64,000 nt of DNA from Paramicrobacterium sp051513965 (GTDB lineage Bacteria > Actinomycetota > Actinomycetes > Actinomycetales > Microbacteriaceae). The stretch spans positions 1,364,001-1,428,000 of the forward strand of contig NZ_CP195847.1 in NCBI RefSeq assembly GCF_051513965.1, written 5' to 3'. Within the stretch, counting starts at the first letter, position 1; every line of letters starts with the position of its first letter. Both the position numbers and the translations under genes were made by a program. The notes beneath the pieces were generated by a model. The model saw only the letters and a list, made by a program, of their open reading frames with translations. It had not been told where the DNA came from and made no database searches. Positions 12,895-21,729 of the stretch are shown in pieces.

Positions 12895-14423
12895 TCCGCT
12901 CCGATCTTCGTCATCGCGTTCGCAATCGCGACGGCGCGGAGAGGCGCTGCCGCCTTGTTGCAGGACTCCTGGTACTCGGACTCGGGCACAGAGTCCGCGA
13001 CGACACCTCCGCCCGCCTGTACGAGGGCTGTCCCGCCGATGAGCGTCGCGGTGCGAATCGCGATCGCGAGGTCTGCGTCTCCGGAGAAGTCGATGTATCC
13101 GACGACTCCTCCATACACGCCGCGCTGCGCCGGCTCGAGCTCGTCGATGATCTGGAGCGCGCGCGGCTTCGGAGCGCCGGAGAGAGTTCCCGCGGGGAAC
13201 GTCGCCCGGAACAGACTGATGGGAGTCTGGCCCGGAGCGAGGTCGCCCTCCACGCTCGAAACCAGGTGCATGATATGGCTGAACCGCTCCACACGCATGA
13301 ACTCGGTGACCTCGACGCTGCCGGGCTGGCACACCTTAGCCAGGTCATTCCTCGCGAGATCCACGAGCATGAGATGCTCCGCGCGTTCCTTCGCATCTGA
13401 GCGCAGAATCGACTCAAGCTCGACGTCTTCGTCCGGTGTCGTGCCGCGCGGCTGAGAACCAGCGATCGGGTGGGTTACGACATGTCCCCGCTGAGATTTG
13501 ACGAGAGCTTCCGGCGAAGAGCCGACGATGGAATAGGGAGTCCCATCCGGGGCTTCGAGGCTGAGCAGGTACATGTATGGACTCGGGTTGAGCGCACGGA
13601 GCACACGATAGACGTCGACAGCGGCGGCATCCGTCTCGAGTTCGAACCTCTGAGAGATGACGACCTGGAAGATATCGCCCTCCCGGATGTACTCGCGGCT
13701 GCGATCCACGGCCGCGAGGAAGTCCGGCTTCCGGGTTCTGCTCGTGGCCTCGGGAACGATCTCGAAGTCGAGGTCGGCGAGGTGTGCCTCGGTCGGCACG
13801 GAGAGGCCGCCCTGCATCGCGTTCAGACGCGTTTGGGCATCCTGCCAGAGCTCATTCGAATCGCCGACGTCGGTCAGGACGTTCGCGATCAGAAGGACGG
13901 CGCCCCGTCGATGGTTGAGGACGACGAGGTCAGAGACGAAGCACAGCGCCTGCCCGGGAACTGGATGGTCCGCGGGCGGAGCGTCCGGCAGATTCTCGAT
14001 CTGGCGGATCGCCTCCCACCCGATGAAGCCGACCAGTCCCCCGGTGAGCGGAGGCTCGTCACTGGTGTGCGGAGTCGCCCAGCGTCGCGTGAGCTCCTCG
14101 ATCGCGTCGAGCGGGCTCCCGGCGAAGATATCGTCGCCCAGTGCTCGACTGGCATCGAGGCCGTAGTCGAGCCAGACCGGGTGATCGTCCTTCTGGGTGA
14201 GTACGCCGTATGAAGAGACGCCGACGAAGGAATATCGCGACCAGATGCCGCCCTCAGCGGACTCCAGCAGAAAGCTGCCCGGTCTGCCATCGGCGAGTTT
14301 GCGATAGATGCCGACAGGCGTCTCACCGTCGGCGAAGATCTCACGGACGACGGGAACGACGCGCATCGTCTGGCGCATCTGATCGAAGCGTTCGCGGCGC
14401 GTTGTGAACGGCATCCCCGTCAT
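12891..14423 (-). CDS. trpE: Anthranilate synthase component I
   Basis: Makes anthranilate from chorismate, the first committed step of tryptophan synthesis. It has 510 residues. The feedback-binding motif LLES is intact in SFLLESAEGG near residue 50. The catalytic domain shows AGSQPRGTT, FPAGTLSGAPKPRA and the C-terminal VQAGGGVVADS with ESEYQES. It needs a TrpG amidotransferase for glutamine use, which is not in the window. The ATG overlaps the hisI stop by one base (TGATG), so trpE is expressed from the his genes, with no space for a classical trp leader peptide. Confidence 0.97.
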   Translation of the reverse strand: MTGMPFTTRRERFDQMRQTMRVVPVVREIFADGETPVGIYRKLADGRPGSFLLESAEGGIWSRYSFVGVSSYGVLTQKDDHPVWLDYGLDASRALGDDIFAGSPLDAIEELTRRWATPHTSDEPPLTGGLVGFIGWEAIRQIENLPDAPPADHPVPGQALCFVSDLVVLNHRRGAVLLIANVLTDVGDSNELWQDAQTRLNAMQGGLSVPTEAHLADLDFEIVPEATSRTRKPDFLAAVDRSREYIREGDIFQVVISQRFELETDAAAVDVYRVLRALNPSPYMYLLSLEAPDGTPYSIVGSSPEALVKSQRGHVVTHPIAGSQPRGTTPDEDVELESILRSDAKERAEHLMLVDLARNDLAKVCQPGSVEVTEFMRVERFSHIMHLVSSVEGDLAPGQTPISLFRATFPAGTLSGAPKPRALQIIDELEPAQRGVYGGVVGYIDFSGDADLAIAIRTATLIGGTALVQAGGGVVADSVPESEYQESCNKAAAPLRAVAIANAMTKIGAE

Positions 14424-14782
14424 CAGGCCTGTCCCTCCTCCACGGCGGGATCGAGCTGGTCCGCGTCGAAGCAGGTCCGTGTGCCGGTGTGGCAGGCCGC
14501 CCCGATCTGCTCCACCTGGACGAGAATCGTGTCAGCATCGCAGTCGAGTGCGGCGCCGCGCACGTACTGCACATGGCCGGAGGTGTCGCCCTTGCGCCAG
14601 TATTCGTTCCGCGAGCGAGACCAGAAGGTCACCCGCCCGGACGTGAGCGTGCGCCGCATCGCTTCGGCATCCATGTACCCGAGCATCAGAACCTCTCGGG
14701 TGTCCCACTGCTGGATGATCGCTGGCAGAAGACCGTCTTCGCCGAAGCGGGCGCGCGCGATGACCGTGTCGACGTCGCTCAT
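14423..14782 (-). CDS. hisI: Phosphoribosyl-AMP cyclohydrolase
   Basis: Third step of histidine synthesis, opening the purine ring of PR-AMP. It has 119 residues, monofunctional. The metal-binding signature DCDADTILVQVEQ followed by ACHTGTRTCF is complete, and the N-terminal DTREVLMLGYMD and TFWSRSRNEYWRKGDTSG are family motifs. ATG at 14780-14782 overlaps the hisF stop by four bases (ATGA). The HisE activity is on a separate gene at 16452-16715. Confidence 0.97.
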   Translation of the reverse strand: MSDVDTVIARARFGEDGLLPAIIQQWDTREVLMLGYMDAEAMRRTLTSGRVTFWSRSRNEYWRKGDTSGHVQYVRGAALDCDADTILVQVEQIGAACHTGTRTCFDADQLDPAVEEGQA

Positions 14783-15540
14783 CGGGTCTCGACTCCGGCG
14801 GAGCGAAGCGCCGTCTTGACATCGCCGATCGTCATCTGACCGGAGTGGAACACGCTCGCCGCGAGAACCGCATCCGCGCCCGCCTCGACGGCAGGTGGAA
14901 AGTGCTCCGGTGCTCCCGCGCCGCCCGAGGCGATCACCGGCACCGCGCAGTTCTCCCGCATGAGAGCAATGAGCTCGAGGTCGAAGCCGTTCTTCGTTCC
15001 GTCAGCGTCAATTGAGTTGACCAGCAGCTCTCCCGCGCCGCGTTCGACGGCTTCGCGGGCCCACGCCACGGCATCGAGATCCGTGGCCTTGCGTCCGCCG
15101 TGTGTCGTGACGATGAAACCGGAGGGAGCGCTGCTCGAACGCGTGATGTCAAGTGAGAGTACGAGAACCTGTGCGCCGAAACGATCCGCGATCTCACCGA
15201 TCAGCTCGGGGCGGGCGATGGCGGCACTGTTGACGCCGACCTTGTCCGCGCCGTGGGCCTGCAGCTTCGATACATCGTCGACCGAGCGGACGCCTCCGCC
15301 CACCGTCAGCGGGATGAAGACCTTCTCCGCGGTGGCGCGCACGACGTCGTACATCGTGTCGCGGCCCTCGACGGTGGCAGAGACGTCGAGGAATGTGAGC
15401 TCGTCCGCGCCGCCGACGTAATAACTCTCCGCAAGCTCGACCGGGTCGCCCTGATCGCGCAGATTCTTGAAATTGACGCCCTTGACGACGCGACCGTCGG
15501 AGACATCGAGGCAGGGGATGACACGCACTGCAACAGACAT
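14779..15540 (-). CDS. hisF: Imidazole glycerol phosphate synthase cyclase subunit
   Basis: Builds imidazole glycerol phosphate and AICAR using ammonia supplied by HisH. The chosen ATG at 15538-15540 gives 253 residues, the family length; the open frame continues upstream but lacks homology there. The TIM barrel shows VIPCLDVSDGRVVKGV with the catalytic Asp, GGGVRSVDD, VLSLDITR with the second catalytic Asp and ASGGAGAPEHF. hisH is not in the window. It lies 13 bases after hisG. Confidence 0.96.
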   Translation of the reverse strand: MSVAVRVIPCLDVSDGRVVKGVNFKNLRDQGDPVELAESYYVGGADELTFLDVSATVEGRDTMYDVVRATAEKVFIPLTVGGGVRSVDDVSKLQAHGADKVGVNSAAIARPELIGEIADRFGAQVLVLSLDITRSSSAPSGFIVTTHGGRKATDLDAVAWAREAVERGAGELLVNSIDADGTKNGFDLELIALMRENCAVPVIASGGAGAPEHFPPAVEAGADAVLAASVFHSGQMTIGDVKTALRSAGVETR

Positions 15541-15553
15541 ATCCGCTCCTCCC

Positions 15554-16393
15554 CTACAACCGTGCGGCGTGGATTGCGCTGACCAGGATCGCCCTCGCGC
15601 CGAGACCGTAGAGGGCATCCATGATCTGATTCATATCGCGCTTCGGCACCATGACACGCACAGCGACCCATTCCGGATCCTTGAGCGGTGAGACCGTCGG
15701 CGACTCGATTCCGTGCGCCACCGACGTGGCCTTCTCCAGAAGGGAGATCGGGAGGTCATAGTCCATCAGCACGTAGCGACGAGCGACGAGCACCCCCTGA
15801 AGACGCCGGAGCAGCACGTCGGTTCCCGGCTTCTGCTCCGGTGCGGCGATCACGACCGCCGTCGACTCCAGAATGACCGGTCCGAAGATCTCAAGACCGG
15901 CGTTTCGCAGTGTCGTTCCCGTGGAGACCACGTCGGCGACGGCATCCGCAACACCGAGATCGACCGCGGACTCGACAGCGCCATCGAGCTTGACGAGTTC
16001 GACGGAGACTCCGTTGCGCTTCAGAAACTCGCCGACGAGCCCGGTGTAGCTGGTCGCAACCCGAAGCCCCTCGAGGTCGTGGAGATCGGAGAATCGGCCC
16101 GCGGGGCCGGCGAAACGGAAGGTGGAGTCGGCGAAGTCGAGCGGAGCGACCTCTGTCGCCGGAGAACCGGAGTCGAGGAGGAGATCACGCCCGGTGATGC
16201 CGACGTCGAGCGCGCCTGAGCCGACGTATGTGGCGATGTCTCGCGGCCTCAGGTAGAAGAATTCGACGTCGTTTCGAACGTCGATGAGGTGAAGCGCTTT
16301 CGGATCGGTTCGGGTGAGGTAGCCGGCCTCTCCCAGCATGTCTGCGGCCGTCTCGGCCAGCGAGCCCTTGTTGGGCACTGCGATACGCAACAT
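15554..16393 (-). CDS. hisG: ATP phosphoribosyltransferase (long form)
   Basis: First, feedback-controlled step of histidine synthesis, joining PRPP and ATP. It has 279 residues, the long HisG type with a C-terminal regulatory domain (about 205-279), so no HisZ partner is needed. Visible motifs are RIAVPNKGSL, VGITGRDLL and the PRPP loop DVVSTGTTLRNAGL. The ATG at 16391-16393 follows hisE after a 58-base gap that contains a 13-codon frame overlapping the hisE stop. Confidence 0.96.
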   Translation of the reverse strand: MLRIAVPNKGSLAETAADMLGEAGYLTRTDPKALHLIDVRNDVEFFYLRPRDIATYVGSGALDVGITGRDLLLDSGSPATEVAPLDFADSTFRFAGPAGRFSDLHDLEGLRVATSYTGLVGEFLKRNGVSVELVKLDGAVESAVDLGVADAVADVVSTGTTLRNAGLEIFGPVILESTAVVIAAPEQKPGTDVLLRRLQGVLVARRYVLMDYDLPISLLEKATSVAHGIESPTVSPLKDPEWVAVRVMVPKRDMNQIMDALYGLGARAILVSAIHAARL

Positions 16394-16451
16394 TCGTTCG
16401 TGCTCTCGTTCTAGGGGACGGTGATGATGGATGCCGTGGAGCGGCGACGCA

Positions 16452-16715
16452 TCACAGATGTCGGTAGACGTCCTCGAGCGTGAGGCCCTTCGCGATCATC
16501 ATGACCTGCACGTGGTAGAGAAGCTGCGACATTTCCTCCGCCGCAGCGTCGGTGGTCTCGTGCTCAGACGCCATCCAGACCTCGGCGGCCTCTTCGACGA
16601 TCTTCTTGCCGATGGCATGGACGCCGGCATCCAGCTCCGCAACCGTTCGCGACCCCTCGGGTCGTGTTTCGGCCTTGTTGCTCAGCTCAGCGAACAGCTC
16701 ATCGAAAGTCTTCAC
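16452..16715 (-). CDS. hisE: Phosphoribosyl-ATP pyrophosphatase
   Basis: Second step of histidine synthesis, releasing pyrophosphate from PR-ATP. It has 87 residues with the all-alpha MazG-like fold signature: KKIVEEAAEVWMA supplies the metal-binding Glu residues and EEMSQLLYHVQVMM the second helix. GTG at 16713-16715. Together with hisG it is the usual hisE-hisG pair of actinobacteria. It is 37 bases after rpe. Confidence 0.95.
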   Translation of the reverse strand: MKTFDELFAELSNKAETRPEGSRTVAELDAGVHAIGKKIVEEAAEVWMASEHETTDAAAEEMSQLLYHVQVMMIAKGLTLEDVYRHL

Positions 16716-16752
16716 CTGACCAGCCTACCGGTTCGGGACTGAGCGCTGACAC

Positions 16753-17415
16753 TCAGTGTGCGTGCGCTGCGGCGCGCTCCCGCAGCAGCGCGATCTGCTC
16801 GGCGGGCTCACCCGCTTTGAACACGCTCGAGCCGGCCACGAAGGTGTCCGCTCCGTTCTCCGCAGCTATCCCGATGGTGTCGAGCGTGACGCCCCCGTCG
16901 ACCTGAAGCCAGAGGTCCAGCCCCGATGCATCTGCTGCCTGCCGGACACGCGCGAGCTTGGGCATGGTCTCATGCATGAAGCTCTGACCGCCGAAGCCTG
17001 GCTCCACCGTCATGACGAGCACCTGATCGAACTCCGGCAGCAGGTCGAGGTACGGCTCGGCATCGGTTCCGGGCTTCAGTGCGATTCCGGCACGCGCTCC
17101 GATCTCGCGAAGCCGACGGGCGAGTGCGACGGGCTCTGCGGCCGCCTCTGCATGGAACGTGACCGAGAACGCGCCGGTCTCCGCGTAGGAGGGCGCCCAG
17201 CGATCGGCATCCTCGATCATCAGGTGCACGTCGAGTGGAATCGGCGATACGTCCTGGATGCGCTGCACCATCTGCCGCCCGAACGTGAGGTTCGGTACGA
17301 AGTGATTGTCCATGACGTCGACGTGAACCAGATCTGCGTCAGCGATGCGGTTCAGCTCGCTCTCGAGGTTGACGAAGTCAGCGGCGAGGATGCTGGGATT
17401 GATGCGCGATGCCAT
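16753..17415 (-). CDS. rpe: Ribulose-phosphate 3-epimerase
   Basis: Interconverts ribulose 5-phosphate and xylulose 5-phosphate in the pentose phosphate pathway. It has 220 residues and is a TIM barrel. Motifs seen: INPSILAADF, the metal-binding HVDVMDNHFVPNLTFG, DVHLMIEDA, VMTVEPGFGGQSF and QVDGGV. ATG at 17413-17415, nine bases after rsmB. Rpe next to rsmB/fmt and hisEG is a typical actinobacterial order. Confidence 0.96.
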   Translation of the reverse strand: MASRINPSILAADFVNLESELNRIADADLVHVDVMDNHFVPNLTFGRQMVQRIQDVSPIPLDVHLMIEDADRWAPSYAETGAFSVTFHAEAAAEPVALARRLREIGARAGIALKPGTDAEPYLDLLPEFDQVLVMTVEPGFGGQSFMHETMPKLARVRQAADASGLDLWLQVDGGVTLDTIGIAAENGADTFVAGSSVFKAGEPAEQIALLRERAAAHAH

Positions 17416-17424
17416 GGCTCGATC

Positions 17425-18873
17425 CTACCGACGAGTGCCGTCAGCGACGCGAAGCAGCATGATGTACATGGCGTCGGTTCCGTGTCGATGCGGCCACAGC
17501 TGCACGTGCCGGAACGCACCGGCACCGGCATCCTGCTCGTCACCGAGATCGATGGGACCGGCGATGTCACGGAGCACGGCCGGCGTATCGACGGACTCAA
17601 GGACATCGGAGTGCACCCGCAGAGCCTTCGAGACGATGGCACGGGTCTCCCCCAGATGCGGAGAGCACGTCACATACGCGATGAGAGCGCCAGGGGCCGC
17701 AGCCTGAATCGCGGAGTCGAGGAGCTCAGCTTGGAGCGCAGAGAGATCGGCGACATCCTTCGGCGATTTGCGCCAGCGTGCTTCGGGGCGACGACGCAGC
17801 GCACCGAGACCCGTGCACGGCGCATCGACGAGAATGCGATCGAAAGAGCCAGGATGCTCGACGCCGATGCGCCGTCCATCGCCCGTCCACACGATGGCCT
17901 CCGTCCCGAACGGATGCAGCGCTCGTCTCACGAGATCCGCCCGTGCAGGCGCGACTTCGTTGGAGGTCAGGACCGCTCCCGACCTCCGTGCCTCCGCAGC
18001 GAGAAGAGCACTCTTCCCGCCGGGGCCAGCACACATGTCGAGCCACTGCTCTCCGGGCGTCACCTCGCGGGCGCGACTCAGCGCAAGCGCTGCGAGCTGA
18101 GAGCCTTCGTCCTGCACCCGCAGAGCGCCTTTGGCATCTCCGATGGCGGCATCGGGATCGCCCCCGCCCAGTTGGAAGCCGACCGGAGAATATCGGTTCT
18201 TCGTCGCGGCGTCCGGAATTGTGGCCATACCCGGCAACGCCACCATGTTGACGCGCGGCGCGTCGTTGTCGGCCTGGAGCAGGGCTGTGAGCTCGTCTCC
18301 GCGGCCCTCCGCCTCGAGGGCTCGTCGGAAGGCTCGCACGATCCACGCGGGGTGCGCATGCTCGATGGCGAGGAGCTCCGTCTCATCGGTCACTCCGTCA
18401 GAGAGCCGCGCGATCCACACTGTGCTGTCGTCAGCGGAGATGCGTCTCAGCACGCCGTTGACGAAACCGGCGGCGGACTGGCTCGCGAATCGCCGTGCGA
18501 GAGCCACGGACTCGCTCACTGCGGCGTGCGGAGCGACCCGCATGCCGAGGAGCTGATGAGCCCCGAGCCGCAACGCAGCGAGGGCCGGAGGATCGATCTG
18601 CGATGTGGCGCGGTGCGAGGCTGATTCGATCACACGATCGTAGAAGCCTTGCCGCCGAAGGGTGCCATAGCAGAGCTCCGTCGCGAGGCGTGCGTCCTCT
18701 GAGCGGAGCTCCGCTCGTGCGATCGTGTGAGGAAGCAGAATGTTTGCGTACGCCTCGTCTGCGGCAACGGCGAGGAGCACGTCGAAGGCGGTCAGACGAC
18801 TTGGCTGCACGACGTTCGAGCCGCGACTCTGCTTTCGCCGTCGTGGGGCGGGACGCCGCTCTGAGCTGTTCAT
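17425..18873 (-). CDS. rsmB: 16S rRNA m5C967 methyltransferase family protein (RsmB/Sun)
   Basis: SAM-dependent cytosine-5 methyltransferase for rRNA. An N-terminal NusB-like RNA-binding domain (about 25-165) is followed by the catalytic domain with LDMCAGPGGKSALLA (SAM site), DAPCTGLGALRRRPEARWR (catalytic Cys) and YVTCSPHLGE (second Cys). The ATG at 18871-18873, overlapping the fmt stop as ATGA, gives 482 residues and is preferred over a start 36 bases further upstream inside fmt. A basic N-terminal tail precedes the NusB-like domain. Confidence 0.94.
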   Translation of the reverse strand: MNSSERRPAPRRRKQSRGSNVVQPSRLTAFDVLLAVAADEAYANILLPHTIARAELRSEDARLATELCYGTLRRQGFYDRVIESASHRATSQIDPPALAALRLGAHQLLGMRVAPHAAVSESVALARRFASQSAAGFVNGVLRRISADDSTVWIARLSDGVTDETELLAIEHAHPAWIVRAFRRALEAEGRGDELTALLQADNDAPRVNMVALPGMATIPDAATKNRYSPVGFQLGGGDPDAAIGDAKGALRVQDEGSQLAALALSRAREVTPGEQWLDMCAGPGGKSALLAAEARRSGAVLTSNEVAPARADLVRRALHPFGTEAIVWTGDGRRIGVEHPGSFDRILVDAPCTGLGALRRRPEARWRKSPKDVADLSALQAELLDSAIQAAAPGALIAYVTCSPHLGETRAIVSKALRVHSDVLESVDTPAVLRDIAGPIDLGDEQDAGAGAFRHVQLWPHRHGTDAMYIMLLRVADGTRR

Positions 18874-19790
18874 CGTGCCGACACGTCCTTCCCCTGAACT
18901 CCGCGCCACCAGTCGGCCCCCGCCATCGCAGGCTTTCCTGCCGGCTGCACGCGCAGCAGAGCGAGTGAGCCCTCCGACGCGCCGAGAAGAAGCGTCTTGC
19001 CGTGCAGCGCGAACCGACCGGGAGCGGGATGCGGCGCATCTCCGGGAGACAGACGCGCCTCACGGATCTTGAAGCGCTGCTCCCCCATCAGCACGTACGC
19101 ACCTGGCTCAGGGGTGACGCCACGGAAGCGCGCGTAGAGAGTCTCAGCCGGCTGCGAGAGGTCGAGGTGGCCGTCATCGATGCTGAGTTTGTGCGCGTAG
19201 CTCGCCTCACCGCTCTGCGGAGACGGAGCCAGCGACCCGTCAGCGAGGCCTCTGACGGAATCGACAAGCAGCTGCGCTCCTGTGCTCGCGAGGCCAGCGA
19301 GAAGCTCTCCCGCGGTGGCATCCTGCCCCGTGGGAACCGTCTTCTGCAACCAGACGTCGCCCTCGTCGAGCCCGGGAGTCAGCTGGAACACGGCGAGTCC
19401 GATCGTGTCTTCGCCGGCGATGAGAGCCCGTTGCACCGGAGCGGCGCCTCGCCAGCTCGGCAGTGAGGAGAAGTGCAGGTTGACCCATCCGTGCGAGGGA
19501 ACGGAGAGCAGCGGTTCACGGACCAGACCTCCATACGCGACGATCACTCCGAGATCCGGTGCATACTTCGTGATGCGTTCGGTGACGGCATCGTCGAGCC
19601 GGTTCGCCTTGACGACGGGGAGCCCCAGTTCGACCGCACGCGCTGCGACAGGCGACGGTGTGAGAATGCGCTTGCGGCCGAGCGGCGCATCGTCCCGCGT
19701 GATGACGCAGCAGATCTCGTGTCCGCTCGCGTGGAGCGCGTCGAGGGAGGCCACGGCCACGGAAGGGGTTCCGGCAAAGACGATTCTCAC
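18870..19790 (-). CDS. fmt: Methionyl-tRNA formyltransferase
   Basis: Formylates initiator Met-tRNA. It has 306 residues. The N-terminal Rossmann part starts RIVFAGTPSVAVA. The catalytic region shows NLHFSSLPSWRGAAPVQRAL with the conserved Asn and His, followed by the folate-binding AVFQLTPGLDEGDV. The C-terminal OB-fold domain starts near residue 205. GTG at 19788-19790 overlaps the priA stop (GTGA). A def gene, often nearby in other phyla, is absent. Confidence 0.96.
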   Translation of the reverse strand: MRIVFAGTPSVAVASLDALHASGHEICCVITRDDAPLGRKRILTPSPVAARAVELGLPVVKANRLDDAVTERITKYAPDLGVIVAYGGLVREPLLSVPSHGWVNLHFSSLPSWRGAAPVQRALIAGEDTIGLAVFQLTPGLDEGDVWLQKTVPTGQDATAGELLAGLASTGAQLLVDSVRGLADGSLAPSPQSGEASYAHKLSIDDGHLDLSQPAETLYARFRGVTPEPGAYVLMGEQRFKIREARLSPGDAPHPAPGRFALHGKTLLLGASEGSLALLRVQPAGKPAMAGADWWRGVQGKDVSAR

Positions 19791-21727
19791 GTCACTATCT
19801 CCGTTTCGTCGAAGCGTATGCGAAGTCTCGGCGGCGGGCGATAGCCGCCCTTCGCTGCGGGAGCGCGGCGACGCTGTGCGACGACGCGCAGCAGCTCCGC
19901 GCGAAGCGTGCGAGCGACCTCGGGACCCTTCGAATAGCTGAACCGCACAATCGACCGTACACCGCCGTCTTCGAGCTCGCTCGGCCCGAGCACGTCGAGA
20001 TACGACGAGGGGTCAAGCGCTGACACGGTCGCATCGACCGCGGCGAGATCGCCGCTCACGGATACCGTCCTCACCGCGGGCGGAAACCTCAGCTCGCGTC
20101 GGTCGGCGAGCTCCTCCGCGGCAAAGGAGGCCGGAGTCCATGACGCGAACGCGTTCCCCAGACGTCCGCCGACGCCGACAAGCACAACCGGCGCTGCGCG
20201 CGCAGCCATCGATGCGGCGCTCGACCACCACCTCAGGCAGTCCATCGCGATCGTCAGGGCTTCGCGCGCGAGCATCCTGTCTCCGTCCAAGAGCAGAACC
20301 GCGTGGTACCCGCCGTCTGGAACAGGCTCTGCTCCGCGTGTTGCGATGACGAGCGACGGCTTCGACGAGACCCGCTCGATCGGACGCTCTCCGTCAGATA
20401 CCACGACCGGAACGCCGGGGAAAGCGCGGCCGAGTTCTTCGGTGGTGCGTCCGGTCCCGCGAGTCACGAGCCTGAGGTTGGTGTCGCCGCATTCGTCGCA
20501 GCTCCAGTTTGCGGCGACGGCTCCGCAGAGGCCGCACTGGGGCGGAGAATCTCGGCGGGGGATGCCGAGCGCGCCACCGCACCGGCGGCATCGGGCGCCT
20601 GTCCGGCACCGGCGGCACGCGACGACCGGTGCATAGCCGGGGCGCGCCACCTGAACCAGCACGGGGCCATTCTCGAGTGCCAGTCGGGCGGTCTTCCACG
20701 CGGCCGAGGGAATCCTCGCCGCGCCGCCGTCCGCGTCGGGATCGGTCAGAATCACCTTCGGACGCGGCTGTCGATCGGGATCGCGCGCGTCAAACCAGCC
20801 GATCTCGACGAGTCGCTGGCACTCCACGCTGCGCGTGTGCCCCATGAACAGGAGCGCGCATCCGGACTGCTGCTGACGGATGAGCGCGGCATCGCGCGTG
20901 TGCACGTATGGGGCGAGTGGTTCGGCGTGCAGCTCATCGGCGTCGTCCCACACCACGATCGCATCGAGGTCGGGGGCGGGGGCATAGACGGCTGAACGAT
21001 TTCCCACGATCACCCGAGGGCCGGGCCTCAGACACTCGAGAAATGCGCGATACCGTTGCGCCGCTGACTGTCGTGCATCGAGCCGGGACACGAGGGCATC
21101 AGGAATGTGCTCTGAGACGGCGGCGAGCACCTGATTCTGGTCACGGTAGTCGGGAACCGTGATGATGATCTTGCGCCCACGCGAGAGTACGACCGTCGCC
21201 AGCTGAGCCGCCGTTCTCGCCCATGCCGCGACAGTCGTGCCGTCAGCGGTCTCGTCGAGGTGCGGGATCGAGCTGACTGCGCTTCGAGTCCCCGGATCGA
21301 CGAGACTCGGTGCCCCGGAGTAGCCAGCGACGGCGACGGCCTCGACCGTCGCCGTCGGCGCCTCGGACTCGAGCCACGCCTTCTCCACTCGAACATGCCG
21401 CTTCGGCACGGCGAGACGCACGACGTCACTCGCGTTTCCGGCGGCGCGGTCCGCGACGCTTCGGGCAAGCTGCCAGACCTCCTGGGTCAGCACAGGGATG
21501 CTCGAGACGAGTGAGTCGATGGGGCTTAGCTGTCCCTCGAAGTCGCTCTCCTCAGCGAGCTCGACGACGAATCCGTCGGCGATGCGCCCTCCGGAGCGAA
21601 GGGGAACCCGCACTCGGCACCCGACATCGACCTGCTCCGCCATGTCGTCGGGGACGGCGTAGTCGAAGAGTCGATCGAGTGCCGGGACGGATGAGTCGAT
21701 CATCACCCGGGCGACGCGGGCGGACAC
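19787..21727 (-). CDS. priA: Primosomal protein N' (PriA), helicase motifs degenerate
   Basis: PriA-family replication restart protein, 646 residues. The N-terminal DNA-binding domain starts VMIDSSVPALDRLFDYAVPD, and the central zinc region has four CxxC pairs between about residues 370 and 415. Unlike E. coli PriA, no Walker A GxGKT is visible where it should be (around residue 175-195), and the DEEH box region reads VVWDDADE. It is therefore probably not an active helicase, as known for actinobacterial PriA. It likely acts by recognising forks or loading proteins. GTG at 21725-21727, two bases after metK. Confidence 0.92.
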   Translation of the reverse strand: MSARVARVMIDSSVPALDRLFDYAVPDDMAEQVDVGCRVRVPLRSGGRIADGFVVELAEESDFEGQLSPIDSLVSSIPVLTQEVWQLARSVADRAAGNASDVVRLAVPKRHVRVEKAWLESEAPTATVEAVAVAGYSGAPSLVDPGTRSAVSSIPHLDETADGTTVAAWARTAAQLATVVLSRGRKIIITVPDYRDQNQVLAAVSEHIPDALVSRLDARQSAAQRYRAFLECLRPGPRVIVGNRSAVYAPAPDLDAIVVWDDADELHAEPLAPYVHTRDAALIRQQQSGCALLFMGHTRSVECQRLVEIGWFDARDPDRQPRPKVILTDPDADGGAARIPSAAWKTARLALENGPVLVQVARPGYAPVVACRRCRTGARCRRCGGALGIPRRDSPPQCGLCGAVAANWSCDECGDTNLRLVTRGTGRTTEELGRAFPGVPVVVSDGERPIERVSSKPSLVIATRGAEPVPDGGYHAVLLLDGDRMLAREALTIAMDCLRWWSSAASMAARAAPVVLVGVGGRLGNAFASWTPASFAAEELADRRELRFPPAVRTVSVSGDLAAVDATVSALDPSSYLDVLGPSELEDGGVRSIVRFSYSKGPEVARTLRAELLRVVAQRRRAPAAKGGYRPPPRLRIRFDETEIVT

Positions 21728-21729
21728 AG

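Noticed and set aside
12895..13332. Longer version of the Trp-associated membrane protein starting inside trpE
   Set aside because: The extra N-terminal part is Arg/Pro-rich shadow sequence of trpE; the ATGA-coupled start matches the family.
16756..18624. Long open frame (over 600 codons) on the plus strand opposite rpe and rsmB
   Set aside because: It lies antisense to two clearly recognised genes, has Arg/Asp/His-rich composition typical of reverse-strand high-GC frames, and shows no domain.
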